Origin: Gammaproteobacteria bacterium
GTDB lineage: Bacteria > Pseudomonadota > Gammaproteobacteria > Pseudomonadales > Azotimanducaceae
Length of the DNA: 55,077 nt
NCBI GenBank assembly: GCA_002704225.1
Contig: PAFU01000062.1
Coordinates: forward strand, 1-55,077
Reading direction: 5' to 3'
Shown one piece after another: positions 1 through 9,483 of the stretch. A program made the position numbers and the translations under genes. The notes beneath the pieces are model-generated. The model did not search any database. It worked only from the letters and a program-made list of their open reading frames with translations, and had not been told where the DNA came from. Positions within the stretch are counted from its first letter, which is position 1; the number at the start of each line of letters is the position of its first letter.

Positions 1-580
<580 letters not shown>

Positions 581-779
581 AATATTTTCGACTTTCAGCT
601 GAATCCGATTTGCCTCTTACGAGACGCCTTTTTTTCAACCATGATGCCGAGTAATCATTTACTCAAAACGAATTACGTGTTCCCACACGAATGGCTTGTT
701 TGTACATTTTGCTTCTTACCTGCGCCGCTATCTCGATCGAGATTTCGTGCCGTAAGAACCACAATGCACTTGCTTTAAA

Positions 780-792
780 TTGTTAAAGATCT
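780..792 (-). promoter_or_regulatory. boxA antitermination element of the rRNA leader
   Basis: The minus strand reads AGATCTTTAACAA followed by TTTAAA. This matches the core of the E. coli rrn boxA (TGCTCTTTAACAA, also followed by TTTA). It lies about 40 bases downstream of the rrn -10 hexamer and about 200 bases before the 16S 5' end, where NusB/NusE (S10) would load to give antitermination. The function is inferred from sequence and position. Confidence 0.8.
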
Positions 793-831
793 GCTGCTTG
801 GCCTGTGTCGGCCTCGCTGCAAGGGAGGCGT

Positions 832-859
832 ATAATACGCATATCGAACTGGTGCGCAA
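832..859 (-). promoter_or_regulatory. rRNA operon promoter
   Basis: On the minus strand a -35 TTGCGC (854-859) is separated by 16 bases from a -10 TATTAT (832-837). The -10 is followed by a GC-rich discriminator (ACGCCTCCC). Upstream lies an A/T-rich tract (about 870-895) that could act as an UP element. A 16-base spacer plus GC-rich discriminator is typical of stringently controlled rrn P1 promoters, and DksA, encoded in this same window, would be expected to act with ppGpp on such a promoter. Confidence 0.75.
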
Positions 860-900
860 CTCCAAATTGCAAAAAAGTTCACTTTTCTTTGGGTCGCGAA

Positions 901-2184
901 TTATGAGGACTGGCTCACAATTAAGTGGTAATTCTTTTTCCCCTTACGAATCAAATAGAAACGCTGAAAAAGGGCGTCGTCAAAGTCGAGCGTACGAGAA
1001 ACGTCGCTGACGGGCATACCGTTCAATTTGATGCCATTCCCCTGAATCAGTTTTCTGGCTTCTCCCGTAGACTTGGTCAAACCCGCCTCAACAAGCACCG
1101 TCAAGATGCCTACCCCCGGCTCGCAAACGCTGCTGGCAAGCCCGTCTTGCCGTAGTTCGTTTAAATCGCGTTCCAGCAGAGACTGGGTGTCGCCGGAAAA
1201 CAGCGACGCGCTGATCCGCTCAGCTGCAATCACCGCGTCTGCCCCGTGCACCAGCCCCGTCACCTCTTGAGCCAACTTCCGATGGGCTTCGCGACGCTCT
1301 GGATGTTCCTCCATCAACGCCTCGAGACCGGCAATCTCTTGCTGGTCTAGAAATGTAAAGAGCTTTAGGAAACTCCCAACATCAGCATCAGCACTATTCA
1401 ACCAAAACTGATAAAACGTATAAGGCGATGTTTTTTGTGAGTCCAGCCATATCGCCCCCGTTGCTGATTTACCAAATTTTGTTCCATCTGCCTTGGTGAC
1501 AAGGGGCATGGTAAAGGCATAGGCGGTCTCACCCATGTGGCGTCGAATGAGGTCGATACCGGACACGATATTGCCCCACTGATCGCTTCCGCCGATTTGC
1601 ACAGAACAGCCTTCGTTTTGGGCGAGGCGCAAAAAATCCATAGCCTGCAAGAGCATGTAGCTGAACTCGGTATATGAAATGCCCTGCTCCGCCCGCTCGA
1701 GTCGGGCCTTAACCGACTCGCGCTGAATCATCGCGTTTACAGAAAAGTGCTTACCGATATCACGTAAAAAATCGATCACACTCAGGTCTGAGGTCCAATC
1801 GAGGTTATTCACGATCTTCGCGGCGCTGCCATCTGCTGTTTCGAAATCGAGGAAACTGCTCACCTGATCCCTAAGGGCATCTACCCAGGCCCCGACAGTA
1901 TCTTCTCGATTTAGTGACCGCTCATCATCCCGACCTGATGGATCCCCTATCAACCCAGTCGCCCCACCAAGCAGCAGCAGGGGACGGTGGCCTTGCAGCT
2001 GAAACCGTCGCAGTGCCAACAACGGCACCAAGCTGCCTATGTGCAAGCTGTCTGCCGTTGGGTCGAACCCACAGTAGAGCGTCCGACGACCGCCGTCCAA
2101 ATGCTCGAGCAAGCCTGCCTCGTCAGACACTTGGGTTAGGAGCCCGCGCCACTGCAGTTCGTCGATAAAGGCTTGTGCGCTCAT
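901..2184 (-). CDS. tyrS: Tyrosyl-tRNA synthetase
   Basis: The gene encodes a 427-residue class I tyrosyl-tRNA synthetase, which charges tRNA-Tyr in the cytoplasm. The HIGH signature appears as HIGS at residues 48-51 in the context FDPTADSLHIGS. The KMSKS loop appears as KFGKS at about residue 237, the form usual in the E. coli-type (TyrS) family. The C-terminal ~65 residues (KSTGEARKLI...GIKLNG) form an S4-type RNA-binding domain. Length agrees with E. coli TyrS (424). It is divergent from mepM and lies directly upstream of the rrn promoter, the arrangement known from Pseudomonas. The 5' leader contains a perfect 6-bp stem (2243-2260, TGCGCC/GGCGCA) of unknown role. Confidence 0.97.
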   Translation of the reverse strand: MSAQAFIDELQWRGLLTQVSDEAGLLEHLDGGRRTLYCGFDPTADSLHIGSLVPLLALRRFQLQGHRPLLLLGGATGLIGDPSGRDDERSLNREDTVGAWVDALRDQVSSFLDFETADGSAAKIVNNLDWTSDLSVIDFLRDIGKHFSVNAMIQRESVKARLERAEQGISYTEFSYMLLQAMDFLRLAQNEGCSVQIGGSDQWGNIVSGIDLIRRHMGETAYAFTMPLVTKADGTKFGKSATGAIWLDSQKTSPYTFYQFWLNSADADVGSFLKLFTFLDQQEIAGLEALMEEHPERREAHRKLAQEVTGLVHGADAVIAAERISASLFSGDTQSLLERDLNELRQDGLASSVCEPGVGILTVLVEAGLTKSTGEARKLIQGNGIKLNGMPVSDVSRTLDFDDALFQRFYLIRKGKKNYHLIVSQSS

Positions 2185-2408
2185 TCGTTCATATCCTGTC
2201 TGTGCATTAGGTGCCGTAACCGGGCGTCGTACCGGGCCAATCTGCGCCGGGGCAGGCGCAGCACTTTAACAAAAGATCCCTACCGACTGCACGGTCAGGG
2301 GAGCGCTTGCGGTTTTTTCTTGTACGAACTTTCTTCTATACTCGCCGCTTCGGACGTAGCAGCCGGCAGAGCCTAGGATAAGCCAACCTTTGGACGCTAT
2401 TGGAAAAC

Positions 2409-3737
2409 ATGCAAATTCCGCCCCTTCATAGACGACTGGCCACACTGGTCGGGCTCTGCTTGCTTATGCTGGCGGCTAGCGGCTTCATCCCAGAGCACCC
2501 AACCGATACCCGCACCCAAACTGATGCCGAGCCGGCCTTAGCGGCTGGGCCATCGCCCACTGACGAGCTACCGCTTTCCGCCGCAGCCGATAACAACCAA
2601 CCGGCAAAAAGCCACGAGCCCTCTCTCGATCCGCGCCAGCAACACAGGACAACGGTGAAGAACGGCGACAATATGGCCATGATCTTCGCCGACAACGGGC
2701 TTTCAGCCCGAACCCTTCACGCGCTAACTCAAACCAAGCACGGCAAAGTGCTGGCCGATATTTTTCCTGGCGCCGAACTGACATTCGAGAGCGAGAACCA
2801 GCGACTGACCTCGCTAACCTATCAGCCCGGCCCCCTCGAACGGGTCGTGTTTATAAGCGACGGTGACGGTGGGTTCGCAAGCGAAGAGATTTTCGCCGAA
2901 CCCGAAAAAGTCCTGATCTATAAACATGGGGTCATCGACAACAGTCTGTTTCTAACCAGCCAATCCGTTGGACTCCCGGACAATCTCACTATGCGACTCG
3001 CCCAAATTTTTCAGTGGGACATCGATTTCGTGCTGGACATACGACCTGGAGATGAGTTTTTCGCTTTGTACGAGGAGCATTATCTGGATGGCAAATTCAT
3101 CGGCTATGGCGACATTTTGGCTGCCCGATTTGTCAATCAAGGCCGCCCTCATACTGCCGTGCGCTATACCAATAAAGAAGGGTCAGCGGACTACTTCGAT
3201 CCCGAAGGGCTCAGTATGCGCAAAGCATTTTTGCGCGCGCCCGTCGAATTTTCCCGAATCAGCTCTAGCTTCAATTTACGCCGCAAGCATCCGCTTTACA
3301 AAACCGTTAGGCCGCATCGCGGCATTGATTACGCAGCACCGAGGGGCACGCCGATTCTTGCAGCGGGAGATGGCCGAATTGAACAGGCATCACGAACCAA
3401 GGCAAACGGCAATTATGTCGTGATCAAACACGGTGAACAGTTTGTGACCAAATACCTGCATCTGTCGAAATTCGCGCGCAACATCAAAACGGGGAAACGG
3501 GTTAAACAGGGCCAAACCATCGGCTACGTCGGCGCGACGGGCTACGCGACGGGCCCGCACCTCCATTACGAGTTCTTAGTGAACGGCGTTCACCAAAACC
3601 CACGGACGGTTAAGCTCCCGCAAGCAAGGCCCGTGCGCCAGCAGGAGCTTGCTCGGTTCCAGGAAGTGACGTTTTCCAGCATTCTGCTACTGGACCATTT
3701 CCGTGATCAGACTGCGCTCGCATCGGCATCAAAATGA
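2409..3737 (+). CDS. mepM: M23 family murein DD-endopeptidase (MepM-like)
   Basis: The product is a periplasmic, membrane-anchored peptidoglycan hydrolase that cuts peptide cross-links to allow wall growth. The N-terminus has a basic stretch followed by a hydrophobic segment (LATLVGLCLLMLAASG), consistent with a signal anchor. A LysM/OapA-like domain follows at about residues 80-150. The C-terminal LytM (M23) domain has an intact zinc site: HRGID (HxxxD) near residue 305, then LHLSKF and HLHYEF near 355 and 387. The start is uncertain: ATG at 2409 or an in-frame TTG at 2400, both with weak ribosome sites. A TATACT -10 at 2337-2342 could serve it. The stop overlaps the anmK start by four bases (ATGA), so the two are translationally coupled; both act in wall turnover. 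Confidence 0.93.
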   Translation: MQIPPLHRRLATLVGLCLLMLAASGFIPEHPTDTRTQTDAEPALAAGPSPTDELPLSAAADNNQPAKSHEPSLDPRQQHRTTVKNGDNMAMIFADNGLSARTLHALTQTKHGKVLADIFPGAELTFESENQRLTSLTYQPGPLERVVFISDGDGGFASEEIFAEPEKVLIYKHGVIDNSLFLTSQSVGLPDNLTMRLAQIFQWDIDFVLDIRPGDEFFALYEEHYLDGKFIGYGDILAARFVNQGRPHTAVRYTNKEGSADYFDPEGLSMRKAFLRAPVEFSRISSSFNLRRKHPLYKTVRPHRGIDYAAPRGTPILAAGDGRIEQASRTKANGNYVVIKHGEQFVTKYLHLSKFARNIKTGKRVKQGQTIGYVGATGYATGPHLHYEFLVNGVHQNPRTVKLPQARPVRQQELARFQEVTFSSILLLDHFRDQTALASASK

Positions 3738-4897
3738 AACTGGGTTCCTTCGTTGGGTGCATGACAGGCACGAGTGTTGACGCGCTGGATCTCGCGCTGA
3801 TTGACGTCAGCCATCCGAACGGTCCTGAATCGTCGTTCAACGAGGAAGTTACCGTCACCCGGGCCCATACGGTACCGTTGCCGGAATCTTTGCGCGATGC
3901 GCTGCTCGCCTGCGGACAGCCCGACCGTTCCTCTGTTGATCTATTGGGCCGGTGTGACAGGCTACTGGGAGAGTTTATTGGTGAATCGATTACGCGGTGG
4001 TTACATGCAATCGATGTCGAGCCGACGAGCGTTACCGCAATTGGCAGCCATGGACAGACCGTGCGTCATCGCCCTCCGGGGTCAGTAGATCAACCCTTCA
4101 CGCTGCAAATCGGCGACCCCAACTGCATTGCTGAGTTAACCGGCATTGACACGATCGCTGACTTTCGACGTCGCGATATGGCTGCTGATGGTCAGGGTGC
4201 CCCCTTGGCACCGGCCTTTCATCGAGTGCTGTTTGGAAAACTGGACGGTCATCTCTGCATCCTGAACATCGGCGGCATCAGCAATATCTCTCCTTTCGGA
4301 GATCATCATGGCGGCTTCGACGTTGGCCCTGGCAATTGTTTGATGGATGAGTGGTATGCAGCTCATCACACCGACGATGGTGCGGAGCGCTATGATGCCT
4401 CTGGTGCCTGGGCAGCTTCGGGCAACGTTCACGATGCTCTACTCGCCAGCCTATTGAAAGACCCTTACTTGGCCTTAAACCCGCCGAAAAGCACAGGCCG
4501 TGAGTACTTTAACCGGGCATGGCTCAACCCTCATCTTGAGCAAACCGCCGGGGAAATCGCCAAACAAGACGTACAAGCCACACTGGCGGAATTTACCGCG
4601 ATCACCATTGCAGACGGCATTCGTAAGAGCCTACCCGATGTCAGCCACGTGCCAGTCTGTGGGGGCGGCCGCCTGAATACACATTTACTGCAACGTCTCG
4701 TCAGCGCGCTTCACGCGCGTGGGCATGACCATTGTGTGGTTAAGCCAACGGAACACTGGGGCATCGATGGCGACGCGGTGGAGGCTGCAGCCTTTGCGTG
4801 GCTTGCTTACCGACGACACTACCTCCTGCCCGGCAACATGACAGAGGCGACTGGCGCCAAAGGCCCGAGGGTTTTAGGTGCGATTTATCCGGGTTGA
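3734..4897 (+). CDS. anmK: Anhydro-N-acetylmuramic acid kinase
   Basis: The 387-residue protein is a cytoplasmic kinase that opens and phosphorylates 1,6-anhydro-MurNAc to MurNAc-6-phosphate during peptidoglycan recycling. The N-terminal MTGTSVDALDLALID is the family ATP-binding signature of the ASKHA fold. GSHGQTVRH (about residues 97-105) and the GNCLMDEW block are also typical. A catalytic-type Asp lies in the DTIADFRRRDMAADGQGAPL segment. Length fits the family (about 370). It overlaps mepM by four bases and converges with erpA 25 bases downstream. The order mepM-anmK-erpA is shared with Pseudomonas. Confidence 0.96.
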   Translation: MKLGSFVGCMTGTSVDALDLALIDVSHPNGPESSFNEEVTVTRAHTVPLPESLRDALLACGQPDRSSVDLLGRCDRLLGEFIGESITRWLHAIDVEPTSVTAIGSHGQTVRHRPPGSVDQPFTLQIGDPNCIAELTGIDTIADFRRRDMAADGQGAPLAPAFHRVLFGKLDGHLCILNIGGISNISPFGDHHGGFDVGPGNCLMDEWYAAHHTDDGAERYDASGAWAASGNVHDALLASLLKDPYLALNPPKSTGREYFNRAWLNPHLEQTAGEIAKQDVQATLAEFTAITIADGIRKSLPDVSHVPVCGGGRLNTHLLQRLVSALHARGHDHCVVKPTEHWGIDGDAVEAAAFAWLAYRRHYLLPGNMTEATGAKGPRVLGAIYPG

Positions 4898-4922
4898 GGG
4901 TGCCCCGCACCAAAGGCGGTTC

Positions 4923-5255
4923 TTACAATGAGAAAGAACTACCGCAGCCACACGTCGCGGCGGCGTTGGGATTGGACACAACAAACTGCGCGCCAGACAG
5001 GTCTTCGATGTAATCCACGTCAGCTCCATCCAAGTAGGGGTAGCTCATGGCATCGACGAGCATAACGACCCCGCCGCGCTCAATAACGGCATCATCCTCA
5101 GCACGCGTGTCGTCAAAGGTAAACCCGTAGGAAAAGCCATTGCAGCCCCCGCCGGAGATGAACACTCGGAGACAGAGGCTTGGATCGCCTTCATCTTCAA
5201 TCAGGCGCTTCACTTTGTTGGCTGCTTTTTCCGAAAACGTGATACTGGTTTGCAT
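4923..5255 (-). CDS. erpA: Iron-sulfur cluster insertion protein ErpA (A-type carrier)
   Basis: This 110-residue A-type carrier delivers Fe-S clusters to apo-enzymes such as the isoprenoid enzymes IspG and IspH. The three conserved cysteines are visible: one in [11 protein letters not shown] (about residue 38) and two in the C-terminal CGCGSSFS. Length and the isolated position away from an isc operon favour ErpA over IscA or SufA. It begins 8 bases after the bactofilin stop, so it is probably the third gene of a DUF6776-bactofilin-erpA transcript. Confidence 0.95.
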   Translation of the reverse strand: MQTSITFSEKAANKVKRLIEDEGDPSLCLRVFISGGGCNGFSYGFTFDDTRAEDDAVIERGGVVMLVDAMSYPYLDGADVDYIEDLSGAQFVVSNPNAAATCGCGSSFSL

Positions 5256-5263
5256 TTCAGGCC

Positions 5264-5680
5264 TTAATCGCTTGCCCCAACGCTGTCCGCGGGCGCATCG
5301 CCGCTTCCAGCCTGTGCGGGGCTTGTTGTTTTTTCTGCTTCGTCGGGAACTGAATGAATCAATCGTCCTTGAACTGACGCCCCCATATGCATTTGCAGCA
5401 CGCTGTAGTGCAAATCTCCTTGGATGATCGCACCATCGGCAATCTCCAAGTGCTCGAGCGAGTAGACGGTTCCATCCACTCGGCCGTGAATCAACACCGT
5501 CGGCGCGCGGATATCGCCCACCACTCGACCATCCGGACTGACCGTCATCGACGCTCCAGTTTCTTCCGCCGTGACCGACCCTCGCAGCAAGCCGTTAACA
5601 ACCAACTGACTGGAAAACGTGATATCGCCAACCAATTCGGCATCTTTCGCTATCAGCGACATGTCTTTCTTTTTACTCAT
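5264..5680 (-). CDS. Bactofilin family polymer-forming protein
   Basis: The chosen start (ATG at 5680, preceded by AAGG) gives about 138 residues beginning [20 protein letters not shown]; starts further upstream (up to 5713) are possible. Residues of about 15-105 form the repetitive right-handed beta-helix typical of bactofilins (DUF583), with short strand repeats such as [26 protein letters not shown] and [11 protein letters not shown]. The C-terminus is polar and low in complexity. Bactofilins self-assemble into nucleotide-independent filaments that scaffold wall enzymes or cell-shape factors at the inner membrane. It lies between a single-pass membrane protein and erpA, with mepM and anmK close by, so a cell-envelope role is plausible but inferred. 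Confidence 0.9.
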   Translation of the reverse strand: MSKKKDMSLIAKDAELVGDITFSSQLVVNGLLRGSVTAEETGASMTVSPDGRVVGDIRAPTVLIHGRVDGTVYSLEHLEIADGAIIQGDLHYSVLQMHMGASVQGRLIHSVPDEAEKTTSPAQAGSGDAPADSVGASD

Positions 5681-5746
5681 ATTGTGCAGCCTTTTTGCCA
5701 CCGACATCAGCAACGTACCTCACAGAGGAAATCCTCAACCCTATTC

Positions 5747-6430
5747 TCATTCCGCTGCCCAAACAAACTGTGCTTCAACCGGTGCGCTGTTGTTGCCAAT
5801 CATCTCTAACTTTATTGCTGTCGCAGCAAAATCTTGTGGCAACACCACCGTTTGCTCGATCTCTTGGAAATACCGAAAACGGAATGTCAGCTTCTCTGGG
5901 ATGCCCTCCAACGCGCCAGCCGACAGCGTTACCGGCGATCCGCCTTGCGTCCCCTCGACCGCGATCTTGACGGTTCCCGAAACGACGCGCCGCCGCTCCG
6001 AAACATGGATTAGGGTGGCCTTGATAACGAATTGCGACCCGCCCTTGGGCGTCACACTAAACCGTTCCACCTGCAAACCATGCTCGCCACCATCAGGCAC
6101 CATAATCTTTCGGAAGAATCCGAGCTCTGTCTCCAGGCCGGCCTTGTCCTTGTGCAACTGAGTTAATTCGTCTCGCAAGGCGACAGCCGTGTATTTTTGG
6201 GTATCTATAATCAGCTCACTATCCGTCAAGCGACCACGTAAGCCCGTGTTCATCACGGTGAGCTCGTCGACACGCTCTTTCAAGGCCGCATTTTCCTGAA
6301 TCTGAGATTGGGCAGCGGAAGCGCCCCAAAGCAGCCCCAGTCCGCCTGCAATCAGGCACGCGATCAGTGCCAAGAGGGGGCCAAACCAACGCTGCCACTT
6401 CGACTTTTCTTTGATCACACGATACTGCAC
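5747..6430 (-). CDS. DUF6776-type single-pass membrane protein with coiled coil
   Basis: The start is GTG at 6430 with a GGGAAGGA site just upstream. The 227-residue protein has a basic N-terminus, one transmembrane segment (about residues 18-38, rich in L, A, I and G), a predicted coiled coil (about 42-105, with ALKERVDELT and LRDELTQLHKDKAGLETELGFF) and a C-terminal beta-rich domain (about 115-227). The topology is probably N-in with a periplasmic domain. I recall this family as conserved next to bactofilin and erpA in gammaproteobacteria, but its function is not established. The neighbour suggests that it anchors, or communicates with, a bactofilin polymer. Confidence 0.8.
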   Translation of the reverse strand: MQYRVIKEKSKWQRWFGPLLALIACLIAGGLGLLWGASAAQSQIQENAALKERVDELTVMNTGLRGRLTDSELIIDTQKYTAVALRDELTQLHKDKAGLETELGFFRKIMVPDGGEHGLQVERFSVTPKGGSQFVIKATLIHVSERRRVVSGTVKIAVEGTQGGSPVTLSAGALEGIPEKLTFRFRYFQEIEQTVVLPQDFAATAIKLEMIGNNSAPVEAQFVWAAE

Positions 6431-6666
6431 GTCCTTCCCTTTTTGTCATGCCCCGTGAAAAGGGCAGCTTTCGCCTTCCATTCTTTTGCCCAACGATCCG
6501 CGACCCCTACTGTATCAGCTTAGGACATAACCCTGATTCTACTCTCCTCGGTCTGCCATTGAGACATCGATTCGATTATGTCGAAAGAAAGTAAGCGGAA
6601 TTCTGCGGCATCAACCGCTACACTTCGCGACTGCGCCCAACCTCGATCTTGGAGAAGCCTGACAAA

Positions 6667-7092
6667 ATGTATTTGTGGATCAAGGCATTTCACATCATAA
6701 GCGTGATCACGTGGATGGCTGGTATCTTTTACCTGCCAAGACTCTTTGTTTATCACGTGACTGCAAAGGACGACATCAGCAATGAGCGCTTTAAAGTGAT
6801 GGAAGATAAACTCTATCGCTTGATTATGACGCCCTCGATGATTATCGCCATCGCGCTGGGCGCTTGGCTGCTCACCATCGCCTGGTCAGGCCTACAGACG
6901 AGCCTGTGGATTTGGATAAAAATCGTGCTTGTGGCGCTGTTAGTGATTTTCCATTTCAGTTGCGGCCAGATGATTAAGGCCTTCGCTGAAGACCAGCAGC
7001 TGCGGACTGAGCGTTTTTTTCGGGTTTATAATGAACTTCCAGTTCTCGTTTTAGTTCCTGTCGTCATACTCGCTGTGGTCAAACCGTTTTAA
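6667..7092 (+). CDS. hemJ: HemJ-type protoporphyrinogen IX oxidase
   Basis: The start is taken as ATG 6667 because family members begin with a short MYLWIKAFH-type N-terminus; an in-frame TTG exists at 6649. The 141-residue protein is an integral inner-membrane protein with four hydrophobic segments (about residues 5-25, 58-80, 85-105 and 122-140). His9 in KAFHIISVITWMAG matches the conserved heme/substrate-linked histidine of HemJ (UPF0093). HemJ oxidises protoporphyrinogen IX in bacteria lacking HemG or HemY. The next gene, 71 bases downstream, is hemL, another step of the same pathway, which supports the call. Confidence 0.87.
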   Translation: MYLWIKAFHIISVITWMAGIFYLPRLFVYHVTAKDDISNERFKVMEDKLYRLIMTPSMIIAIALGAWLLTIAWSGLQTSLWIWIKIVLVALLVIFHFSCGQMIKAFAEDQQLRTERFFRVYNELPVLVLVPVVILAVVKPF

Positions 7093-7163
7093 CTTCGGCT
7101 CGGTAGTAGCCCCTTCAGCCACGTACCCCCTCGTCCAACAACAACGCAATAAACAGAGATACC

Positions 7164-8453
7164 ATGCAACGAAAAACCTCATCCGCACTCATGCAGCGAG
7201 CACAACTCAGCATCCCAGGTGGCGTCAATTCGCCTGTGCGAGCCTTTAAAGGCGTCGGCGGTGATCCTATCTTCTTTTCCGGCGCCCAGGGTGCTTATCT
7301 CAGCGATGTCGACGGCAACCGCTACATTGACTACATCGGCTCTTGGGGCCCGATGATTCTGGGCCATAACTTCGGGCCCACCGTCAAAGCCGTTACCGAA
7401 CAAGCGCAAAAGGCACTGAGCTTCGGCGCACCAACTGAGATAGAAATTGAGCTCGCTGAAAGCATCATCAGCAGAGTCCCCAGCATGGAACGGGTGCGTA
7501 TGGTCAACTCCGGCACAGAGGCCACCATGTCGGCCATTCGATTGGCCAGGGGTTTTACAGGCCGGGATATGATCGTGAAATTCTCCGGTTGCTACCACGG
7601 CCACTCGGACTCTCTTCTGGTCAAAGCCGGCAGCGGGGTCTTGACCCTTGGTCTCCCTAACTCCCCAGGCGTACCTGAGGACCTCGCGAAGCACACGTTG
7701 AACGCTCCATTCAACGATTCAGAGGCAATCGACAGCCTAATGACGACCTATGGCGACCGCGTGGCCTGCATTATTGTCGAACCGATCGCCGGCAACATGG
7801 GTTGTATCCCACCCCAAACGGGCTATCTGCAAAAACTTCAAGACCTGTGCCGGCACCATGGCACAGTTTTGATATTCGACGAAGTGATGACCGGTTTCCG
7901 GGTTGCCCGCGGCGGGGCACAAGAGCTGTATGGCATCACACCCGACCTAACCACCTTGGGCAAAATTGTGGGTGGAGGTTTACCCGTTGGCGCTTTTGGC
8001 GGCCGCGCGGATATCATGAACTGCATCGCCCCTGCTGGCCCTGTCTACCAAGCTGGGACATTGTCTGGTAACCCACTGGCCATGGCTGCTGGTCTTGCGA
8101 CCCTGAACCATCTTACCCAGGAGGTTTATGAGGATCTCACAACAACAACGCAGACACTTGTGGATGGAATCCTGGCCGCAGCCAACAAACACGGTATTCA
8201 GCTGTGCGAGAACCATGTCTGTGGCATGTTCAGCTTTTTCTTTGGTCGCGATGAGGTCATCAACTACGACGACGTCGCCGGCAGCAACGTTGAGCAATTT
8301 AATGCGTTTTTCCACAAGATGCTGGAACAAGGCGTTTATCTGGCACCCTCAGCGTTCGAAGCCGGCTTTCTTTCAGCTCAGCATGGCAGAGAAGAAATAG
8401 GCAAAACCATTGAGGCAGCCGATCAGGCCTTTGCCGCCTTAAACAGTCACTAA
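7164..8453 (+). CDS. hemL: Glutamate-1-semialdehyde 2,1-aminomutase
   Basis: The 429-residue PLP enzyme converts glutamate-1-semialdehyde to 5-aminolevulinate, the committed C5-pathway step of heme synthesis. The order of motifs is characteristic: [18 protein letters not shown] at the N-terminus, [18 protein letters not shown] (phosphate cup), [25 protein letters not shown] (Asp at the PLP ring nitrogen), and the Schiff-base lysine in [18 protein letters not shown]. Length matches E. coli HemL (426). It follows hemJ, and the PfkB kinase gene starts 41 bases downstream. Confidence 0.97.
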   Translation: MQRKTSSALMQRAQLSIPGGVNSPVRAFKGVGGDPIFFSGAQGAYLSDVDGNRYIDYIGSWGPMILGHNFGPTVKAVTEQAQKALSFGAPTEIEIELAESIISRVPSMERVRMVNSGTEATMSAIRLARGFTGRDMIVKFSGCYHGHSDSLLVKAGSGVLTLGLPNSPGVPEDLAKHTLNAPFNDSEAIDSLMTTYGDRVACIIVEPIAGNMGCIPPQTGYLQKLQDLCRHHGTVLIFDEVMTGFRVARGGAQELYGITPDLTTLGKIVGGGLPVGAFGGRADIMNCIAPAGPVYQAGTLSGNPLAMAAGLATLNHLTQEVYEDLTTTTQTLVDGILAAANKHGIQLCENHVCGMFSFFFGRDEVINYDDVAGSNVEQFNAFFHKMLEQGVYLAPSAFEAGFLSAQHGREEIGKTIEAADQAFAALNSH

Positions 8454-8494
8454 CAATCCTCTGAACGAATCACCGAAACGGGAAGGAAACCGGC

Positions 8495-9478
8495 ATGTTG
8501 GATCTCTATGGCTTGGGCAATGCAATCGTCGATACCGATGTCCAGATCGACGATGACTTTTTGTCCGACGAAGGCTTAGCGAAAGGACAAATGACCCTCG
8601 TAGATCCGTCTCGCATGGCAAACCTTGTGAGCAAACTCGAAAGCCGGCCCATGCGCAAATGCAGCGGCGGCTCCGCAGCCAACACGATCTTTGCCGCTCA
8701 GGCCTTTGGCCTTGCCACCTGCTATACCTGCAAACTGGCCGACGATGAAAACGGGCTGCACTTTGCTGAGGAGATGCAAAACGCGGGCGTTGAAACGTCA
8801 CCCATCTCCGAGGAAGCCTCGGAGAATCGACGGTCCGGACAATGCTTAGTGATGATTTCGCCCGACGCACAACGAACGATGTGCACAGATCTCGGCGTGT
8901 CGAGCGAACTGGGACAGGAAATTGTTGATGTCGACGCTCTGCGGAGCGCGCGCAGTTTGTATATTGAGGGGTATTTAAGTTCAGCCGAGCAAAGCATCCA
9001 AACCGCCGCCTACTGTCACCAAATCGCGAAGGATGCTGGCACTCTGGTTGCTCTGACTCTGTCAGACGTTTCAATGATCTCTTTCTGCAAAGACGGGCTG
9101 ACCGCGATCCTGGGCGATGGCGTTCATACGCTATTCTGCAATGCGGAAGAAGCGTTGGCCTGGTCAAAAACAGATCGTCTGGACGTGGCCATTGCAGAAC
9201 TATCCGACATCGCTCAGGAGCTTTACGTTACCCTCGGTGCCTCAGGCGCCCAAGCCGTTACGCAGGCAGGTTCTTGGCGGGCTTCTGGCGACGTCGTCAC
9301 CCCGCTAGACACCAATGGCGCCGGCGACATGTTTGCTGGCGCCTGCCTCGCGGCTCGGCTTCAGGGCGCGTCTCCGCGGGACGCTGCCGCATTTGCCAAT
9401 CGAGCTGCGGCCAAGATCATTACGCAATTCGGTGCCCGCCTGCCCAGCATCGATGACTACAAACGCCTGATGACCTAG
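8495..9478 (+). CDS. PfkB-family carbohydrate/adenosine-type kinase
   Basis: This 327-residue protein is a ribokinase-fold kinase. The N-terminus LYGLGNAIVDTDVQID is typical of the adenosine-kinase-like subgroup. The first PfkB signature is seen as CSGGSAANTIFAAQAFG (about residues 55-71). The second, with the catalytic aspartate and anion hole, is DTNGAGDMFAGACLAARL (about residues 271-288). Substrate cannot be fixed from sequence; adenosine/inosine or a sugar are the likely choices, and proteins of this subgroup are often labelled adenosine kinase. An AGGAA ribosome site precedes the ATG. It converges with sfsA, leaving five bases between the two coding regions. Confidence 0.9.
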   Translation: MLDLYGLGNAIVDTDVQIDDDFLSDEGLAKGQMTLVDPSRMANLVSKLESRPMRKCSGGSAANTIFAAQAFGLATCYTCKLADDENGLHFAEEMQNAGVETSPISEEASENRRSGQCLVMISPDAQRTMCTDLGVSSELGQEIVDVDALRSARSLYIEGYLSSAEQSIQTAAYCHQIAKDAGTLVALTLSDVSMISFCKDGLTAILGDGVHTLFCNAEEALAWSKTDRLDVAIAELSDIAQELYVTLGASGAQAVTQAGSWRASGDVVTPLDTNGAGDMFAGACLAARLQGASPRDAAAFANRAAAKIITQFGARLPSIDDYKRLMT

Positions 9479-9483
9479 GAGCA

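Larger units (their letters stand above)
581..900 (-). other. rRNA operon leader and promoter region (no protein gene)
   Basis: This 320-base stretch between the 16S 5' end and the tyrS stop codon carries the rrn promoter (832-859), a boxA antitermination element (780-792) and an RNase III-type processing leader. On the minus strand the leader has the block ACACGTAATTCGTT followed by an AT-rich tract just before the mature 16S end, which closely resembles the E. coli rrn leader. Short open frames here are not credible genes. Confidence 0.85.

Noticed and set aside
8439..9167. 242-codon open frame antisense to the PfkB kinase gene
   Set aside because: The translation is Arg/Ser-rich and low in complexity, and the kinase on the other strand has clear family motifs.
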